A stretch of 64,000 nucleotides of DNA. Source: Psychrobacter sp. Choline-02u-9. GTDB lineage: Bacteria; Pseudomonadota; Gammaproteobacteria; Pseudomonadales; Moraxellaceae. A program made the position numbers and the translations under genes. Every line of letters begins with the position of its first letter. The first letter of the stretch is position 1. The notes beneath the pieces are model-generated. The model was not told the DNA's origin. It did not search any database and saw nothing but the letters and a program-made list of their open reading frames with translations. The stretch is from the NCBI RefSeq assembly GCF_002836505.1, contig NZ_PJBF01000057.1, positions 29,895 to 93,894 of the forward strand, given 5' to 3'. Below, one piece after another: positions 17,684 through 27,547 of this stretch.

Positions 17684-17802
17684 TAGCCTACCGTCATCTA
17701 TCTTTGATTGAAAATATTTGACTTTGCAATCTGACAATGATGTTTATTATTTAACGGCATCATCACTCGCTTAACAGTGATTAAAAAATCTTGGAGTAAA
17801 TT

Positions 17803-18159
17803 ATGGCCCGTGTAAAACGTGGTGTACAGGCAAATCGCCGTCACAAAAAAATCTTAAAGCGCGCAAAAGGCTACTACGGTGCCCGTTCACGTGTTTACCG
17901 CGTAGCGGTACAGGCAGTGACCAAAGCTGGTCAATATGCTTATCGTGACCGTCGCAACAAGAAACGTACTTTCCGTCGTCTTTGGATCGCACGTATCAAT
18001 GCTGGTGCACGCTTAAACGGCTTAAGCTATAGCCGCTTCATCAATGGCATGAAAAAAGCAAACATCGCAATCGATCGTCGCGTCCTAGCAGACATCGCTA
18101 TGCATGATGCAGCGACTTTCACAGCATTGGTCGAAAAAGCAAAAGCGGAATTGGCCTAA
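17803..18159 (+). CDS. rplT: 50S ribosomal protein L20
   Basis: The 118-residue bL20 is an early assembly protein of the large subunit. The sequence [19 protein letters not shown] and [17 protein letters not shown], followed by [15 protein letters not shown], is diagnostic. TTGGAGTAA precedes the ATG. It ends before a clear rho-independent terminator, which separates the ribosomal pair from pheS. Confidence 0.98.
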   Translation: MARVKRGVQANRRHKKILKRAKGYYGARSRVYRVAVQAVTKAGQYAYRDRRNKKRTFRRLWIARINAGARLNGLSYSRFINGMKKANIAIDRRVLADIAMHDAATFTALVEKAKAELA

Positions 18160-18257
18160 ATATTAACCGTCCTTTAGGTATGATGCTTTTAAATAATTAT
18201 TTATAAGCAATTGTCTAAATGGATAGGACTAATATTGATTAATAGTATGATATTAAT

Positions 18258-18286
18258 AAAAGCTACCGCTGGTCGGTGGCTTTTTT
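18258..18286 (+). terminator. Rho-independent terminator after rplT
   Basis: AAAGCTACCG pairs with CGGTGGCTTT (one G-U) around a 5-base loop and is followed by a run of T. The rest of the 318-base rplT-pheS spacer is AT-rich and must contain the pheS promoter; no sure promoter or attenuator (no Phe-rich leader peptide) was seen. Confidence 0.85.
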
Positions 18287-18411
18287 TATATTAAATTATT
18301 TTAAGCGTGCTCTATATTGAACTTTGTCTAGCAAAAATACGCTTATCATCGTCTAAATATTCAAGCCATTCTTATAACCAGCCTTTATATTAATCTTTTA
18401 TATAAACATAA

Positions 18412-19542
<1,131 letters not shown>

Positions 19543-19559
19543 AGTTTTTTTTATAGCTA

Positions 19560-19667
19560 TATAGTCAGTTCAAGATAATTTAGATCCAAGGAAAGTGAGT
19601 GAAAGTGCTACAAATCGTAGACTGAGCGAGCCTGACGCTGTATCTAATTTATATAGGATTGACTATA
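19560..19667. mobile_element. 108-base MITE-like inverted-repeat element between pheS and pheT
   Basis: The element begins TATAGTCA and ends TGACTATA. Its arms (19560-19591 and 19636-19667) match at about 24 of 32 positions, including the shared ATAA and TTAGAT blocks. The interior contains a small CTACAAATCGTAG hairpin. It codes for nothing and has no transposase. The structure fits a miniature inverted-repeat element or repeated extragenic palindrome. No clear target duplication is visible beyond a TA or GC. Because pheS and pheT should be co-transcribed, it will be present in the mRNA. Confidence 0.65.
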
Positions 19668-19730
19668 GCAAATGAATTCGCCAAGCTTTACTCCAACATC
19701 TTTATTATAAAATTCTGATCCGAGATATTT

Positions 19731-22130
19731 ATGAAAATTAGCGAACAGTGGCTACGTCAGTGGGTAAACCCTACAAATACTAGCGAACAGTTAGCCGAAC
19801 AGTTGACTATGGCAGGTCTTGAGATTGATGATCGCTATGCAGTTGCCCGTGCTTTTAGCGGTGTGGTTGTCGGTGAAGTCATCAGCGTTGAGCAGCATCC
19901 TGATGCAGATAAATTACGTGTTACTCAGGTAAATATCGGTGACGCTGAGCCATTACAAATTGTCTGCGGCGCGCCTAACGTGACCGTCGGTATGAAAGCA
20001 CCGGTTGCTACCGTTGGTGCGGTATTGCCAAGCGATGATAAGAAAGGGTTTAAAATCAAAAAGAGTAAGCTACGCGGTGTGGCCTCAAATGGCATGCTAT
20101 GTGGCGCTTCTGAAATTGATTTAGTCGATGATATAGATGGCTTGCTTGAGTTGCCTAAAGATGCACCAGTTGGTACAGATATTCGTGAATATCTAGGTTT
20201 AGATAATCAAATATTGGATATCTCAATCACCCCAAACCGTGGTGATTGCTTTAGCGTACGTGGTATCGCTCGTGAAATATCTGTCATCAACGATTTATCT
20301 GTACAAATGCCAGAAATCTCGGCCAATACTGCTGGCACTGCTGCAACGCCGGCTGTGACAGTTGATGCAAAGGAAGCGTGCCCTCGCTATCTGTTGCAGT
20401 CGATTCACAATATTGACCGTAGCATCGATACTCCAAAATGGATGCAAGATGCGCTGGTACAATCAGGACTACGTTCACACAACTTCTTGGTCGATGTGAC
20501 CAACTATGTGTTGATGGAGTTGGGTCAACCGCTACATGCGTTTGACGCAGACACGATCGAAGGTGATATCGTGGTACGTTTGGCACAGCCTGATGAAACC
20601 ATTACTTTGCTAAATGAGCAAACCGTTACCTTGACCGGTGATGAGCTTGTGATTGCTGATGATAAAGGTGCCTTGGCACTGGCTGGTATTATGGGTGGTC
20701 AGCGTAGCAGTGTCACTGATAGCACTACCAATATCGTTGTAGAAAGTGCTTTCTTTAATCAGCTAGCTATCGCTGCGCGCGCACGCCGTTTCGGGCTACA
20801 TACGGATGCATCACAGCGTTTTGAGCGTGGCGTCGACTTTGAATTACCAGCATTGGCGTTGGCACGAGCTTGTGATTTAATCACCAGTATTACTGGCGGG
20901 GAAGCAGGTCAAATAGTCACGGCCGAAAACCTTGAGCATTTGCCAGCACGTGCACCGATTACATTGCCAATCGCGAAAGTGCGTGATGTCATTGGGATTG
21001 ATATTGAACCAACTGAGATGGTACGTATCTTGACCCAACTGGGTTTTGACGTAGAGCAGCAGAGCGATTCACTAGTTTGCAAGCCGCCATCTTACCGTTT
21101 TGATATGAGTATCCGCGAGGATTTAATCGAAGAGATTGCTCGTATCTATGGCTATGACAATATTCCAAGCGTCCTGCCACATTTACAAGTAAGTATGGAT
21201 TATGATGATACTGCGGATTTGACCCATGAGATGAAGCTCGCATTGGTCGACAACGGCTATATGGAAGCGATTAGCTTTAGCTTTAGTGATGCAAAACTAG
21301 AAGCATTGCTTGATGACGAAGCGCTAGGGGAGGTGTTGGCACTGGCAAACCCTATCTCTAGTGATTTAGCCGTTATGCGTCGTACTTTGCTATCGAGCCT
21401 ATTGCCTTGCGTGCAATATAATTTAAATCGTCAGCAGCCGCGCGTACGTTTCTTCGAGACAGGTCTTAGCTTTGTTGGACAAAGTATTAGTGACTTAGTG
21501 CAAACGCCAAGTATTGCGTTGGTGGCAGTTGGTGATATATGGAGCGAACAAGCGTATCAGAACCGCGCCTTAGATTTTTATGATCTAAAGCATGATATTG
21601 AGCAGCTATTGCCAGCACAAATCGATAGCGCACGTATCCGCTACGAGCGTAGTACGCTGAGCTTCCTGCATCCAGGACAAAGCGCTGAGTTATATATCGA
21701 TGATGTATATGTTGGTTGGTTGGGTCAGTTGCACCCAAATACTGCTAAGCAGTTAGATCTGCCGACTACCTGGGTCGCTCAATTGTCACTGGCACCGCTA
21801 TTGACGACTGCACGTGAGCAGCATGCTATCACTACACCAAGCAAGTTCCCACAAGTACGCCGTGATATTGCTATCTTAGTAGACAGTGACATCAGTTTGC
21901 AGACACTAGAGACAACGGTGCGAACTGCGGCAGGTGATTTGTTGACTGATCTTTGGTTATTTGATGTCTATCAAGGTGACAAAGTACCAGAAGGTCAGCG
22001 CTCACTAGCGTTTGCACTAATATGGCAAGACAGTACGCAAACGTTGTCTGACGAAGCCGTCAAGACTGCCACAGATAAAGTGGTACAAGCGCTAACTGAC
22101 CAGCATTCTGTACAGCTGCGCGACAGCTAA
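19731..22130 (+). CDS. pheT: Phenylalanyl-tRNA synthetase beta subunit
   Basis: Tetramer partner of PheS, providing tRNA binding and editing. Domains in order: MKISEQWLRQWV opening, EMAP/OB-type tRNA-binding domain (about 40-150, VVGEVISVEQHPDADKLRV), B3/B4 editing core (about 210-375, VTNYVLMELGQPLHAFD), B5 domain (about 400-470), core, and a C-terminal ferredoxin-like anticodon-binding domain (about 705-799, SKFPQVRRDIAILVD). Its 799 residues match the family. It lies 188 bases after pheS because of the inserted inverted-repeat element. Confidence 0.97.
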   Translation: MKISEQWLRQWVNPTNTSEQLAEQLTMAGLEIDDRYAVARAFSGVVVGEVISVEQHPDADKLRVTQVNIGDAEPLQIVCGAPNVTVGMKAPVATVGAVLPSDDKKGFKIKKSKLRGVASNGMLCGASEIDLVDDIDGLLELPKDAPVGTDIREYLGLDNQILDISITPNRGDCFSVRGIAREISVINDLSVQMPEISANTAGTAATPAVTVDAKEACPRYLLQSIHNIDRSIDTPKWMQDALVQSGLRSHNFLVDVTNYVLMELGQPLHAFDADTIEGDIVVRLAQPDETITLLNEQTVTLTGDELVIADDKGALALAGIMGGQRSSVTDSTTNIVVESAFFNQLAIAARARRFGLHTDASQRFERGVDFELPALALARACDLITSITGGEAGQIVTAENLEHLPARAPITLPIAKVRDVIGIDIEPTEMVRILTQLGFDVEQQSDSLVCKPPSYRFDMSIREDLIEEIARIYGYDNIPSVLPHLQVSMDYDDTADLTHEMKLALVDNGYMEAISFSFSDAKLEALLDDEALGEVLALANPISSDLAVMRRTLLSSLLPCVQYNLNRQQPRVRFFETGLSFVGQSISDLVQTPSIALVAVGDIWSEQAYQNRALDFYDLKHDIEQLLPAQIDSARIRYERSTLSFLHPGQSAELYIDDVYVGWLGQLHPNTAKQLDLPTTWVAQLSLAPLLTTAREQHAITTPSKFPQVRRDIAILVDSDISLQTLETTVRTAAGDLLTDLWLFDVYQGDKVPEGQRSLAFALIWQDSTQTLSDEAVKTATDKVVQALTDQHSVQLRDS

Positions 22131-22151
22131 CATTTAGTAAGTATTATACCC

Positions 22152-22191
22152 AATGCTCTGTAGTCTTTTTACCATGAGGCTACGGAGCATT
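22152..22191 (+). terminator. Stem-loop after pheT
   Basis: AATGCTCTGTAGTC pairs with GGCTACGGAGCATT with few mismatches around a 12-base loop that contains TTTTT. No T-run follows the stem, so it is a weak terminator at best and may instead be an RNA-stabilising hairpin between pheT and ihfA. Confidence 0.4.
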
Positions 22192-22270
22192 GCTATTCAT
22201 AGAATAAGTTAAGTGGTTATTAATAAAGGATTTTAATGAAGACTTTGTTAAAAAACAGTCAAAAAACCTT

Positions 22271-22276
22271 TATAAT
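22271..22276 (+). promoter_or_regulatory. Possible -10 element of ihfA
   Basis: A perfect TATAAT lies 70 bases before the ihfA start, with TTGTTA 20 bases upstream, a longer spacing than ideal. If active, it allows ihfA to be expressed apart from pheST. The surrounding A/T tracts resemble IHF-binding DNA, but no clear consensus site was identified. Confidence 0.4.
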
Positions 22277-22345
22277 AGCTAGCCTTAACCCTCATACCGC
22301 TAAACCATGATATTCGACATCACGACATAGCATAGGAGTCGTACT

Positions 22346-22645
22346 GTGAGCACCTTAACCAAATCTGACATGATTGAGCATTTGATGAGTCACCTAAACC
22401 TAACACGCCAAGAAGGCCGCTGTCTGGTGGAGAACTTTTTTGATGAGCTGTCAGAGAGTTTGATTGATGGCAAAGAGGTCAAGCTTTCAGGCTTTGGCAA
22501 CTTTGAGCTTAAAGATAAAAACAGCCGTCCAGGCCGTAACCCGAAAACAGGGGAGCCTGTTGCAGTATCCGCACGCCGTGTGGTTACTTTCAAAACAGGG
22601 CAGAAATTTCGTCAGAAGGTTGACGAGCGTTTGTTTGATAGCTAA
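22346..22645 (+). CDS. ihfA: Integration host factor subunit alpha
   Basis: DNA-bending protein that works as a heterodimer with IhfB; it is needed for many sigma-54 promoters among other roles. The 99 residues start [20 protein letters not shown] and contain [21 protein letters not shown], where the DNA-intercalating Pro sits in the beta arm. The GTG start is supported by AGGAG 7 bases upstream. Position after pheT is the classic pheST-ihfA arrangement. Confidence 0.97.
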   Translation: MSTLTKSDMIEHLMSHLNLTRQEGRCLVENFFDELSESLIDGKEVKLSGFGNFELKDKNSRPGRNPKTGEPVAVSARRVVTFKTGQKFRQKVDERLFDS

Positions 22646-22829
22646 TACCTAGTTTGGCACTGCGCTGAACGATAGTGTGTCTGTTTTATCGTGAGTTTAT
22701 AAGAATGCTAGTGCGTATTTGCACTTAGTTATTTTTGCGTACATCTATATATTTCGATATTGCAGCACGCATCGCATATTAGGGTTATCTATAAAGTAGA
22801 AACCTACTAAAATCATAAATGATAGACAT

Positions 22830-22860
22830 AAAAAAAGAGAGCATAGGCTCTCTTTTTTTT
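22830..22860. terminator. Bidirectional terminator
   Basis: AAAAAAGAGAGC-ATAG-GCTCTCTTTTTT is a compact GC-poor but perfect stem flanked by A and T runs. It lies between the converging ihfA and acidic lipoprotein genes. Confidence 0.85.
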
Positions 22861-22891
22861 ACTACAGTTTATCTATTGTATGAACAATAAA

Positions 22892-23251
22892 TTACTGAGC
22901 TTCTTCAACTACTACTTCGTCAGAAGCTTCAACAGCAGCAGTATCAGTTTCGCTAGCTACGTCTACGCTAGTGGTGTCGCCGTCTACAGGAACTTCAGCG
23001 TCCATTTCGTCAGTAGCAGTTGCTTCTTGAGCATCAGCGATGTCAGCTTCAGCGTCAGCAACAGCAGCGTCAGCATCAGCAGGGATAGCTTCACCGTCAG
23101 CAGCGCCTTCAGCTAGCTCTTCTTGTGCGTCTTGCACTTCTTCTTGCGCGTCAGATAAATCTTCAGCAGCGTTTTCTTTGCTGCTATCACAGGCAGTAAG
23201 GCCCATAGTTGCAGTCATGATACCAGCTAGAGCAAGTAATTTAAGTTTCAT
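22892..23251 (-). CDS. Small acidic lipoprotein of unknown function
   Basis: A 119-residue protein with signal MKLKLLALAGIMTATMGLTAC; the lipobox LTAC puts the lipidated Cys at residue 21. The mature part is almost wholly Ala, Glu, Asp, Val and Thr, with DAQEE-type heptad-like repeats near residues 34-45, and is predicted to be strongly negative and largely disordered or helical. I do not recognise a family. A good ribosome site (CGGAGAAAACC) precedes the ATG. Plus-strand frames here are shadows of this biased composition. Confidence 0.75.
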   Translation of the reverse strand: MKLKLLALAGIMTATMGLTACDSSKENAAEDLSDAQEEVQDAQEELAEGAADGEAIPADADAAVADAEADIADAQEATATDEMDAEVPVDGDTTSVDVASETDTAAVEASDEVVVEEAQ

Positions 23252-23721
23252 ATGGTTTTCTCCGGAAAAATGAAATGAGCAGTAGCAGCAACAAAGGTCG
23301 AAATCCGAGATTTCTCAGAATTCAACTAGTCTTAGTCGCAGCTACTCAGCTTCCACGCATTCTATAGGTTTTCTAAGTAAATAGAAATAGCCTGTACAAT
23401 TAAGTAACAATAAAATTTAAAATAATATTTTACTTTGGCTATCCGATATACTTTTTAATACAAGAGGCTAGATTAATCGACGTATAATCAATGACATCAG
23501 AGGGATTAAGACCTCTTTTGGTTCTCATTTTTTGTCTCGAATTGTTGATATTAGCCCCGTTTTTATGGGTAAGAATTGAATTAAATAGTCCGATTATGGT
23601 CCTATATTACATAAATCCTAGTTAAGTTAGCAATTTTATAGGTTTCTACTTGCTTTTAGGATAGTAGACTAGGTCATAGCGTGAGTTAACTGGTCAAATA
23701 ACATATAACATAAGTAAAGAT
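23252..23721. other. Intergenic region upstream of two divergent genes
   Basis: No credible gene. Contains an AGAGG...CCTCT inverted repeat near 23500-23516 and several AT-rich promoter-like stretches. It is rather long (about 540 bases with the repeats to its right), so a small RNA cannot be excluded. Confidence 0.45.
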
Positions 23722-23769
23722 TAATAGAAGTAGTGGCTAATAGAGATAGTAGTTAATAGAAATAGTGAA
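23722..23769. repeat. Three 16-base tandem repeats in the leader of the metallopeptidase gene
   Basis: TAATAGAAGTAGTGGC, TAATAGAGATAGTAGT and TAATAGAAATAGTGAA follow each other without gaps (23722-23737, 23738-23753, 23754-23769). The array ends 27 bases before the start codon. Confidence 0.75.
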
Positions 23770-23795
23770 TCAATCTATATTTGAGGAATAGAATT

Positions 23796-24683
23796 ATGAA
23801 ATGGCAAGGTAGACGAGGTAGCTCTAATGTGCGCTCTAGCACAGGTGGCGGTAAGATGATCGGCGGTGGTATTGGGGGTATCATTATCGCTGGTATTTTA
23901 TGGTTGGTATTTGGCGTAAACCCAATGACCGCATTACAGACAGGTCAAGCGGTTACAGGTGGTAGTAGTGAATCATCTACTGAGCTGGCAACCAGCACAG
24001 ACCGAGACACGCAGTTTGTGAAAGTTGTACTAGCAGATACAGAAGAAGTCTGGCATCAAATCTTTAATGAAGCTGGTAGTACTTATCAAGAACCGTCATT
24101 GATTTTGTTTAATGGTCAGGTCAGCTCAGCATGTGGTAGTGCTAGCTCTGCAACCGGTCCATTTTATTGTCCAGGGGATCAGACTGTTTATTTGGATACG
24201 TCATTCTTTGTAGAGATGCGTCAGAATCTTGGTATTTCAGGCGATCAGCAAGGCTCTGGTGGTGAAGAGAACCAAGGCAAGGCTGGCGATTTCGCACAGG
24301 CCTACGTGATAGCGCATGAGGTCGGTCATCATGTTCAGACGCTACTGGGCATTAGCCAACAGGTCAATGAAGCTCGTCAGCAAGTGACCCAAGCACAGTC
24401 CAATAAGCTATCAGTATTGCAAGAGTTGCAAGCGGATTGTTTTGCTGGTGTATGGGCACAGCGCAATCAAGAGCGTGTACAGTTTTTAGAAGCTGGAGAT
24501 CTTGATGAAGCGGTGAATGCAGCTAGTCAAATTGGTGATGATCGTCTAGCGAAAGCGAGTGGTGGTGCAGTAGTGCCCGATAACTTTACTCATGGTACCA
24601 GTCAACAACGTGTCGAATGGTTCACCCGTGGTCTAGAAAGCGGTAATGTACAATCTTGCGATACGTTCAGCGGTGCACTTTAA
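23796..24683 (+). CDS. Neutral zinc metallopeptidase (YpfJ family), membrane anchored
   Basis: About 295 residues. A basic N-terminus with RGSSNVRSSTGGG is followed by one membrane helix (about residues 25-43, GGIGGIIIAGILWLVFGV) and a periplasmic domain. The zinc-binding HEXXH is seen in AYVIAHEVGHHVQTLLG, with a downstream ELQADCFAGVWA that likely gives the third ligand, as in the KPN_00809/YpfJ family. Substrate unknown. The ATG at 23796 is chosen over an upstream TTG because GAGGAA lies just ahead of it. Three 16-base repeats lie in its leader. Confidence 0.88.
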   Translation: MKWQGRRGSSNVRSSTGGGKMIGGGIGGIIIAGILWLVFGVNPMTALQTGQAVTGGSSESSTELATSTDRDTQFVKVVLADTEEVWHQIFNEAGSTYQEPSLILFNGQVSSACGSASSATGPFYCPGDQTVYLDTSFFVEMRQNLGISGDQQGSGGEENQGKAGDFAQAYVIAHEVGHHVQTLLGISQQVNEARQQVTQAQSNKLSVLQELQADCFAGVWAQRNQERVQFLEAGDLDEAVNAASQIGDDRLAKASGGAVVPDNFTHGTSQQRVEWFTRGLESGNVQSCDTFSGAL

Positions 24684-24741
24684 TGGCCATATGTATTAAT
24701 AACTGTGTATTTGACTAATGATGTATTTCTAATAATAATGT

Positions 24742-24780
24742 TTTTGATTATAAGTCTAGCGCATGGACTTATAATCAAAA
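24742..24780. repeat. Perfect 15-base inverted repeat
   Basis: TTTTGATTATAAGTC (24742-24756) and GACTTATAATCAAAA (24766-24780) are exact inverted copies around a 9-base loop. No T-run follows, and a separate terminator lies immediately to its right, so it may be a binding site or an additional 3' RNA hairpin. Confidence 0.7.
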
Positions 24781-24788
24781 TTAAGACA

Positions 24789-24822
24789 TAAAAAAGTCTG
24801 CAACGAATTGCAGGCTTTTTTA
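24789..24822. terminator. Bidirectional terminator
   Basis: AAAAAGTCTGCAA and TTGCAGGCTTTTT form a stem around CGAA, flanked by A and T runs. It separates the metallopeptidase gene from the converging glycine-zipper lipoprotein gene. Confidence 0.85.
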
Positions 24823-24879
24823 TCATCTTTTATCTGATATTACTCAATCAATTGTCAAATAATATCAGCGTAGAAAGAT

Positions 24880-25107
24880 TTAGTTGTTGTCAAGAACATA
24901 ACCACCAGCACCGCCAATCGCTGCACCAGCCAATGCGCCACGAGCGATATCTTTGCTGTCGCCTTTGCTTCTAATAAGAGCACCAGCTGCTGCGCCAGCG
25001 GTAGCACCTTTAGCTGTATTGCTCATACCGCTATAAGAGTTACAACCAGTCATGATTAGGGCTGAGCTAGTAATTGCAGTCATTGCGATCGTTTTAGCAA
25101 ATTTCAT
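24880..25107 (-). CDS. Small glycine-zipper lipoprotein
   Basis: A 75-residue protein: signal MKFAKTIAMTAITSSALIMT, lipobox MTGC, then a glycine-zipper segment with spaced Gly/Ala (GATAGAAAGALI and GALAGAAIGGAGGYVLD) of the kind that packs into outer-membrane-associated helices. Such proteins are common in Moraxellaceae and resemble osmotically induced lipoproteins, but no function can be named. The ATG at 25107 is preferred because of AGGTGA upstream; the longer frame has a hydrophilic N-terminus that would spoil the signal. Confidence 0.78.
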   Translation of the reverse strand: MKFAKTIAMTAITSSALIMTGCNSYSGMSNTAKGATAGAAAGALIRSKGDSKDIARGALAGAAIGGAGGYVLDNN

Positions 25108-25356
25108 ATTATCACCTATTAAGTCATCAAGTTTAAAATACAATACCTTCAAAATACTGTGTCCATGATATTTTCAAGTATATTCCTACTGTCTGTCATA
25201 ATAGTCGGTTACTAATAATATAGTCGTAGTAAAAGCGCTAAACTTTGCAAACGAGATGTAAGCGATGTTGCCGTACTGTATCATCACCAATAGCTGTAAA
25301 CGACAGAAGGAATTACATTTTAATGGGTTTAACTATTAATATTTTGATGCTGTCAT
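25108..25356. other. Spacer between rho and the glycine-zipper lipoprotein gene
   Basis: No gene recognised. Together with the rho terminator to its right it forms a 319-base gap. It must contain the promoter of the lipoprotein gene; no convincing -35/-10 pair was picked out. Confidence 0.4.
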
Positions 25357-25382
25357 AAAAAAGACTACCTATAGGTAGTCTT
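25357..25382 (-). terminator. Terminator after rho
   Basis: On the minus strand AAGACTACC-TATA-GGTAGTCTT is followed by TTTTT. A 9-base perfect stem with a U-run just after the rho stop codon. Confidence 0.85.
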
Positions 25383-25426
25383 AATTTCAAATCAAAGCTG
25401 AATATGTTTAACAAGTTAACTAAGAA

Positions 25427-26695
25427 TTAGTTTTGTGATTTACGCTTCATTTGCTCAAAGAATTCATCATTGGTTTTCGCTTCTTTTAGGCGATCCAATA
25501 AGAACTCAGTGGCTTGTACGCCATCCATCGGTTGAAGCAGTTTGCGTAAAATCCATACTTTACGCAGCTTGTCTTCGTCCAATAGACGCTCTTCGCGGCG
25601 TGTACCAGATTTTTTGATATTAATCGCAGGGAATACACGTTTTTCAGCCAAGTCACGCTCAAGCGTAATCTCTTGGTTACCCGTTCCCTTAAACTCTTCA
25701 AAAATGACGCTATCCATCTTACTGCCAGTATCAATCAATGCACTGGCAATAATGGTCAAACTACCACCTTCTTCCACGTTACGCGCAGCACCAAAGAAAC
25801 GTTTTGGACGTTCTAGAGCATTGGCATCCAGACCACCGGTCAATACTTTACCTGACGACGGAATGACCGTGTTATAAGCACGTGCTAGACGCGTAATTGA
25901 ATCAAGTAAAATCACCACGTCTTGCTTATGTTCAACCAAACGCTTGGCTTTTTCGATGACCATTTCAGCCACTTGTACGTGACGCTGTGGCGGCTCATCA
26001 AAAGTAGAAGCAACCACTTCACCGCGTACTGTACGCACCATCTCGGTGACTTCTTCTGGACGTTCATCAATCAATAATACGATTAAATAGCATTCAGGAT
26101 TATTACGAGTGATTGATTGTGCGATGGTCTGTAGCAACATCGTTTTACCCGCTTTTGGCGGTGCAACGATGATAGAACGCTGACCTTTACCAATCGGAGC
26201 GATTAGATCGATGATACGACCAGTCAAATCTTCAGTGGTTCCGTTACCAAGCTCAAGTTTTAAATGCTCAGTTGGGAATAGGGGTGTCAGGTTCTCAAAG
26301 ATAAGCTTATGACGTGAGCGATCTGGCGTATCAAAGTTAATCTCGCCGACTTTCAATAATGCAAAATAACGCTCAGAATCTTTTGGTGGACGAATCGTAC
26401 CAGCGATACTGTCACCAGTTTTTAGACTGAAACGGCGAATTTGGCTAGGGCTGACATAAATATCATCAGGACCGGCTAAATATGAGCCTTCTGATGAGCG
26501 CAAAAATCCAAAACCATCAGGAAGAACCTCAAGTACGCCGTCACCATAAATGGCTTCACCGTTACGCGCATGGGTTTTTAAAATAGCAAAGATAATGTCC
26601 TGTTTACGGCTACGAGCCATATTATCAAGACCCATTTCTTTGGCGATAGCCAATAGCTCAGCGATTGATTTTTTCTTTAATTCAGTAAGATTCAT
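25427..26695 (-). CDS. rho: Transcription termination factor Rho
   Basis: Hexameric RNA-dependent helicase that ends transcription. Order of parts: N-terminal helical domain starting [20 protein letters not shown], an OB-fold cold-shock-like RNA-binding domain (about 48-120, [18 protein letters not shown]), and the RecA-like ATPase with Walker [13 protein letters not shown], Walker [17 protein letters not shown] and [20 protein letters not shown]. The 422-residue length matches E. coli (419). It lies downstream of trxA on the same strand, a conserved pairing, with a 525-base gap containing a trxA terminator. Confidence 0.98.
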   Translation of the reverse strand: MNLTELKKKSIAELLAIAKEMGLDNMARSRKQDIIFAILKTHARNGEAIYGDGVLEVLPDGFGFLRSSEGSYLAGPDDIYVSPSQIRRFSLKTGDSIAGTIRPPKDSERYFALLKVGEINFDTPDRSRHKLIFENLTPLFPTEHLKLELGNGTTEDLTGRIIDLIAPIGKGQRSIIVAPPKAGKTMLLQTIAQSITRNNPECYLIVLLIDERPEEVTEMVRTVRGEVVASTFDEPPQRHVQVAEMVIEKAKRLVEHKQDVVILLDSITRLARAYNTVIPSSGKVLTGGLDANALERPKRFFGAARNVEEGGSLTIIASALIDTGSKMDSVIFEEFKGTGNQEITLERDLAEKRVFPAINIKKSGTRREERLLDEDKLRKVWILRKLLQPMDGVQATEFLLDRLKEAKTNDEFFEQMKRKSQN

Positions 26696-27133
26696 AGATA
26701 GGTCATTAGCAATTGATCAGATGAGAGATGCCATTAGCAGCACAAGTCACGACAGTGATTAAAATAACGGTAATATGATGATATGGGTGTGTGCACAGCG
26801 CTGTAGTTTATGTAGTTTTGGTTTTATATGTCTGCTTATGTACGCATTGCCATCATTGGAGGCAAGGTAATAAGAAATAAGGATAAAAAAGGCTACATAA
26901 GAGTCTGCGTCAAAAACTCAATATCAGTAATTGCGTTTAGTCATTTTGTTCAGCAATGGTGTTTATAATGACGATTGTGTTTTTGTTGATAAACACGAGG
27001 AGAATAGCGACAAGATACTTAGGAAAACAGTTGGTTTTCTCTTGTCAGCAGACTATACGGTCTTCACAATAGCGTTGTCAATAAATTTTGCCAAAAAAGT
27101 CACATTATCGAGTTTTTTGCACAAAAAACAAGC
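26696..27133 (-). other. Long upstream region of rho
   Basis: About 440 bases between the trxA terminator and rho. It has no credible gene; a 73-codon plus-strand frame here (26931-27152) runs into the trxA terminator and has no family resemblance. Rho is autoregulated through a long leader in E. coli; this region could hold a similar leader, but no specific site was identified. Confidence 0.4.
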
Positions 27134-27168
27134 AAAAAAGCCACTATCTTAGTCAGATAATGGCTTTC
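27134..27168 (-). terminator. Terminator after trxA
   Basis: On the minus strand AAAGCCATTATCT pairs with AGATAGTGGCTTT (one mismatch) around GACTA and is followed by TTTTTT. It should isolate rho from trxA transcription. Confidence 0.8.
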
Positions 27169-27220
27169 TCGGTTATTCTATTTTACCCGCTCAAGGTAAC
27201 CTAGAGCGAGCAAATGTAAC

Positions 27221-27547
27221 TTATAAATGCTTGTCTAATACTTTAGCCAATTCAGCTTTTGGCTGTAGGCCCATTACTGAATCAACTTTTTCGCCATCTT
27301 TGAATACAAATAGCGTTGGGATGTTACGAATACCGAAACGGCTAGCCGCTTGTGGGTTGTTGTCTACGTCTACTTTAACGATTTTAACTTTACCTTGGTA
27401 CTCAGTCGCTAGATCTTCTAAAATAGGAGCAATGGCTTTACAAGGACCACACCATGGCGCCCAGAAGTCTACTAGTACAGGTACGTCTGATTGTAGAACG
27501 TCTTGATCAAAGTCTGTGTCGGTAGTATGTACAATAAGGTCTGACAT
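27221..27547 (-). CDS. trxA: Thioredoxin 1
   Basis: General cytoplasmic dithiol reductase. The 108-residue protein has the active site [14 protein letters not shown] with Cys33 and Cys36, the cis-Pro motif RNIPTLFVF near residue 75, and the usual thioredoxin length. AGAGATAAAATT precedes the ATG. A TATAAT box (complement of 27661-27666) lies about 115 bases upstream and may be its promoter. Upstream neighbour of rho. Confidence 0.97.
   Translation of the reverse strand: MSDLIVHTTDTDFDQDVLQSDVPVLVDFWAPWCGPCKAIAPILEDLATEYQGKVKIVKVDVDNNPQAASRFGIRNIPTLFVFKDGEKVDSVMGLQPKAELAKVLDKHL

Noticed and set aside
22880..23273. Ser/Ala-rich plus-strand frames opposite the acidic lipoprotein
   Set aside because: Their composition is the mirror of the GAA/GCA-rich codons of the lipoprotein, which has a proper signal, lipobox and ribosome site.
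26931..27152. 73-codon frame between rho and trxA
   Set aside because: Ends inside the trxA terminator, has no family resemblance and no convincing ribosome site.
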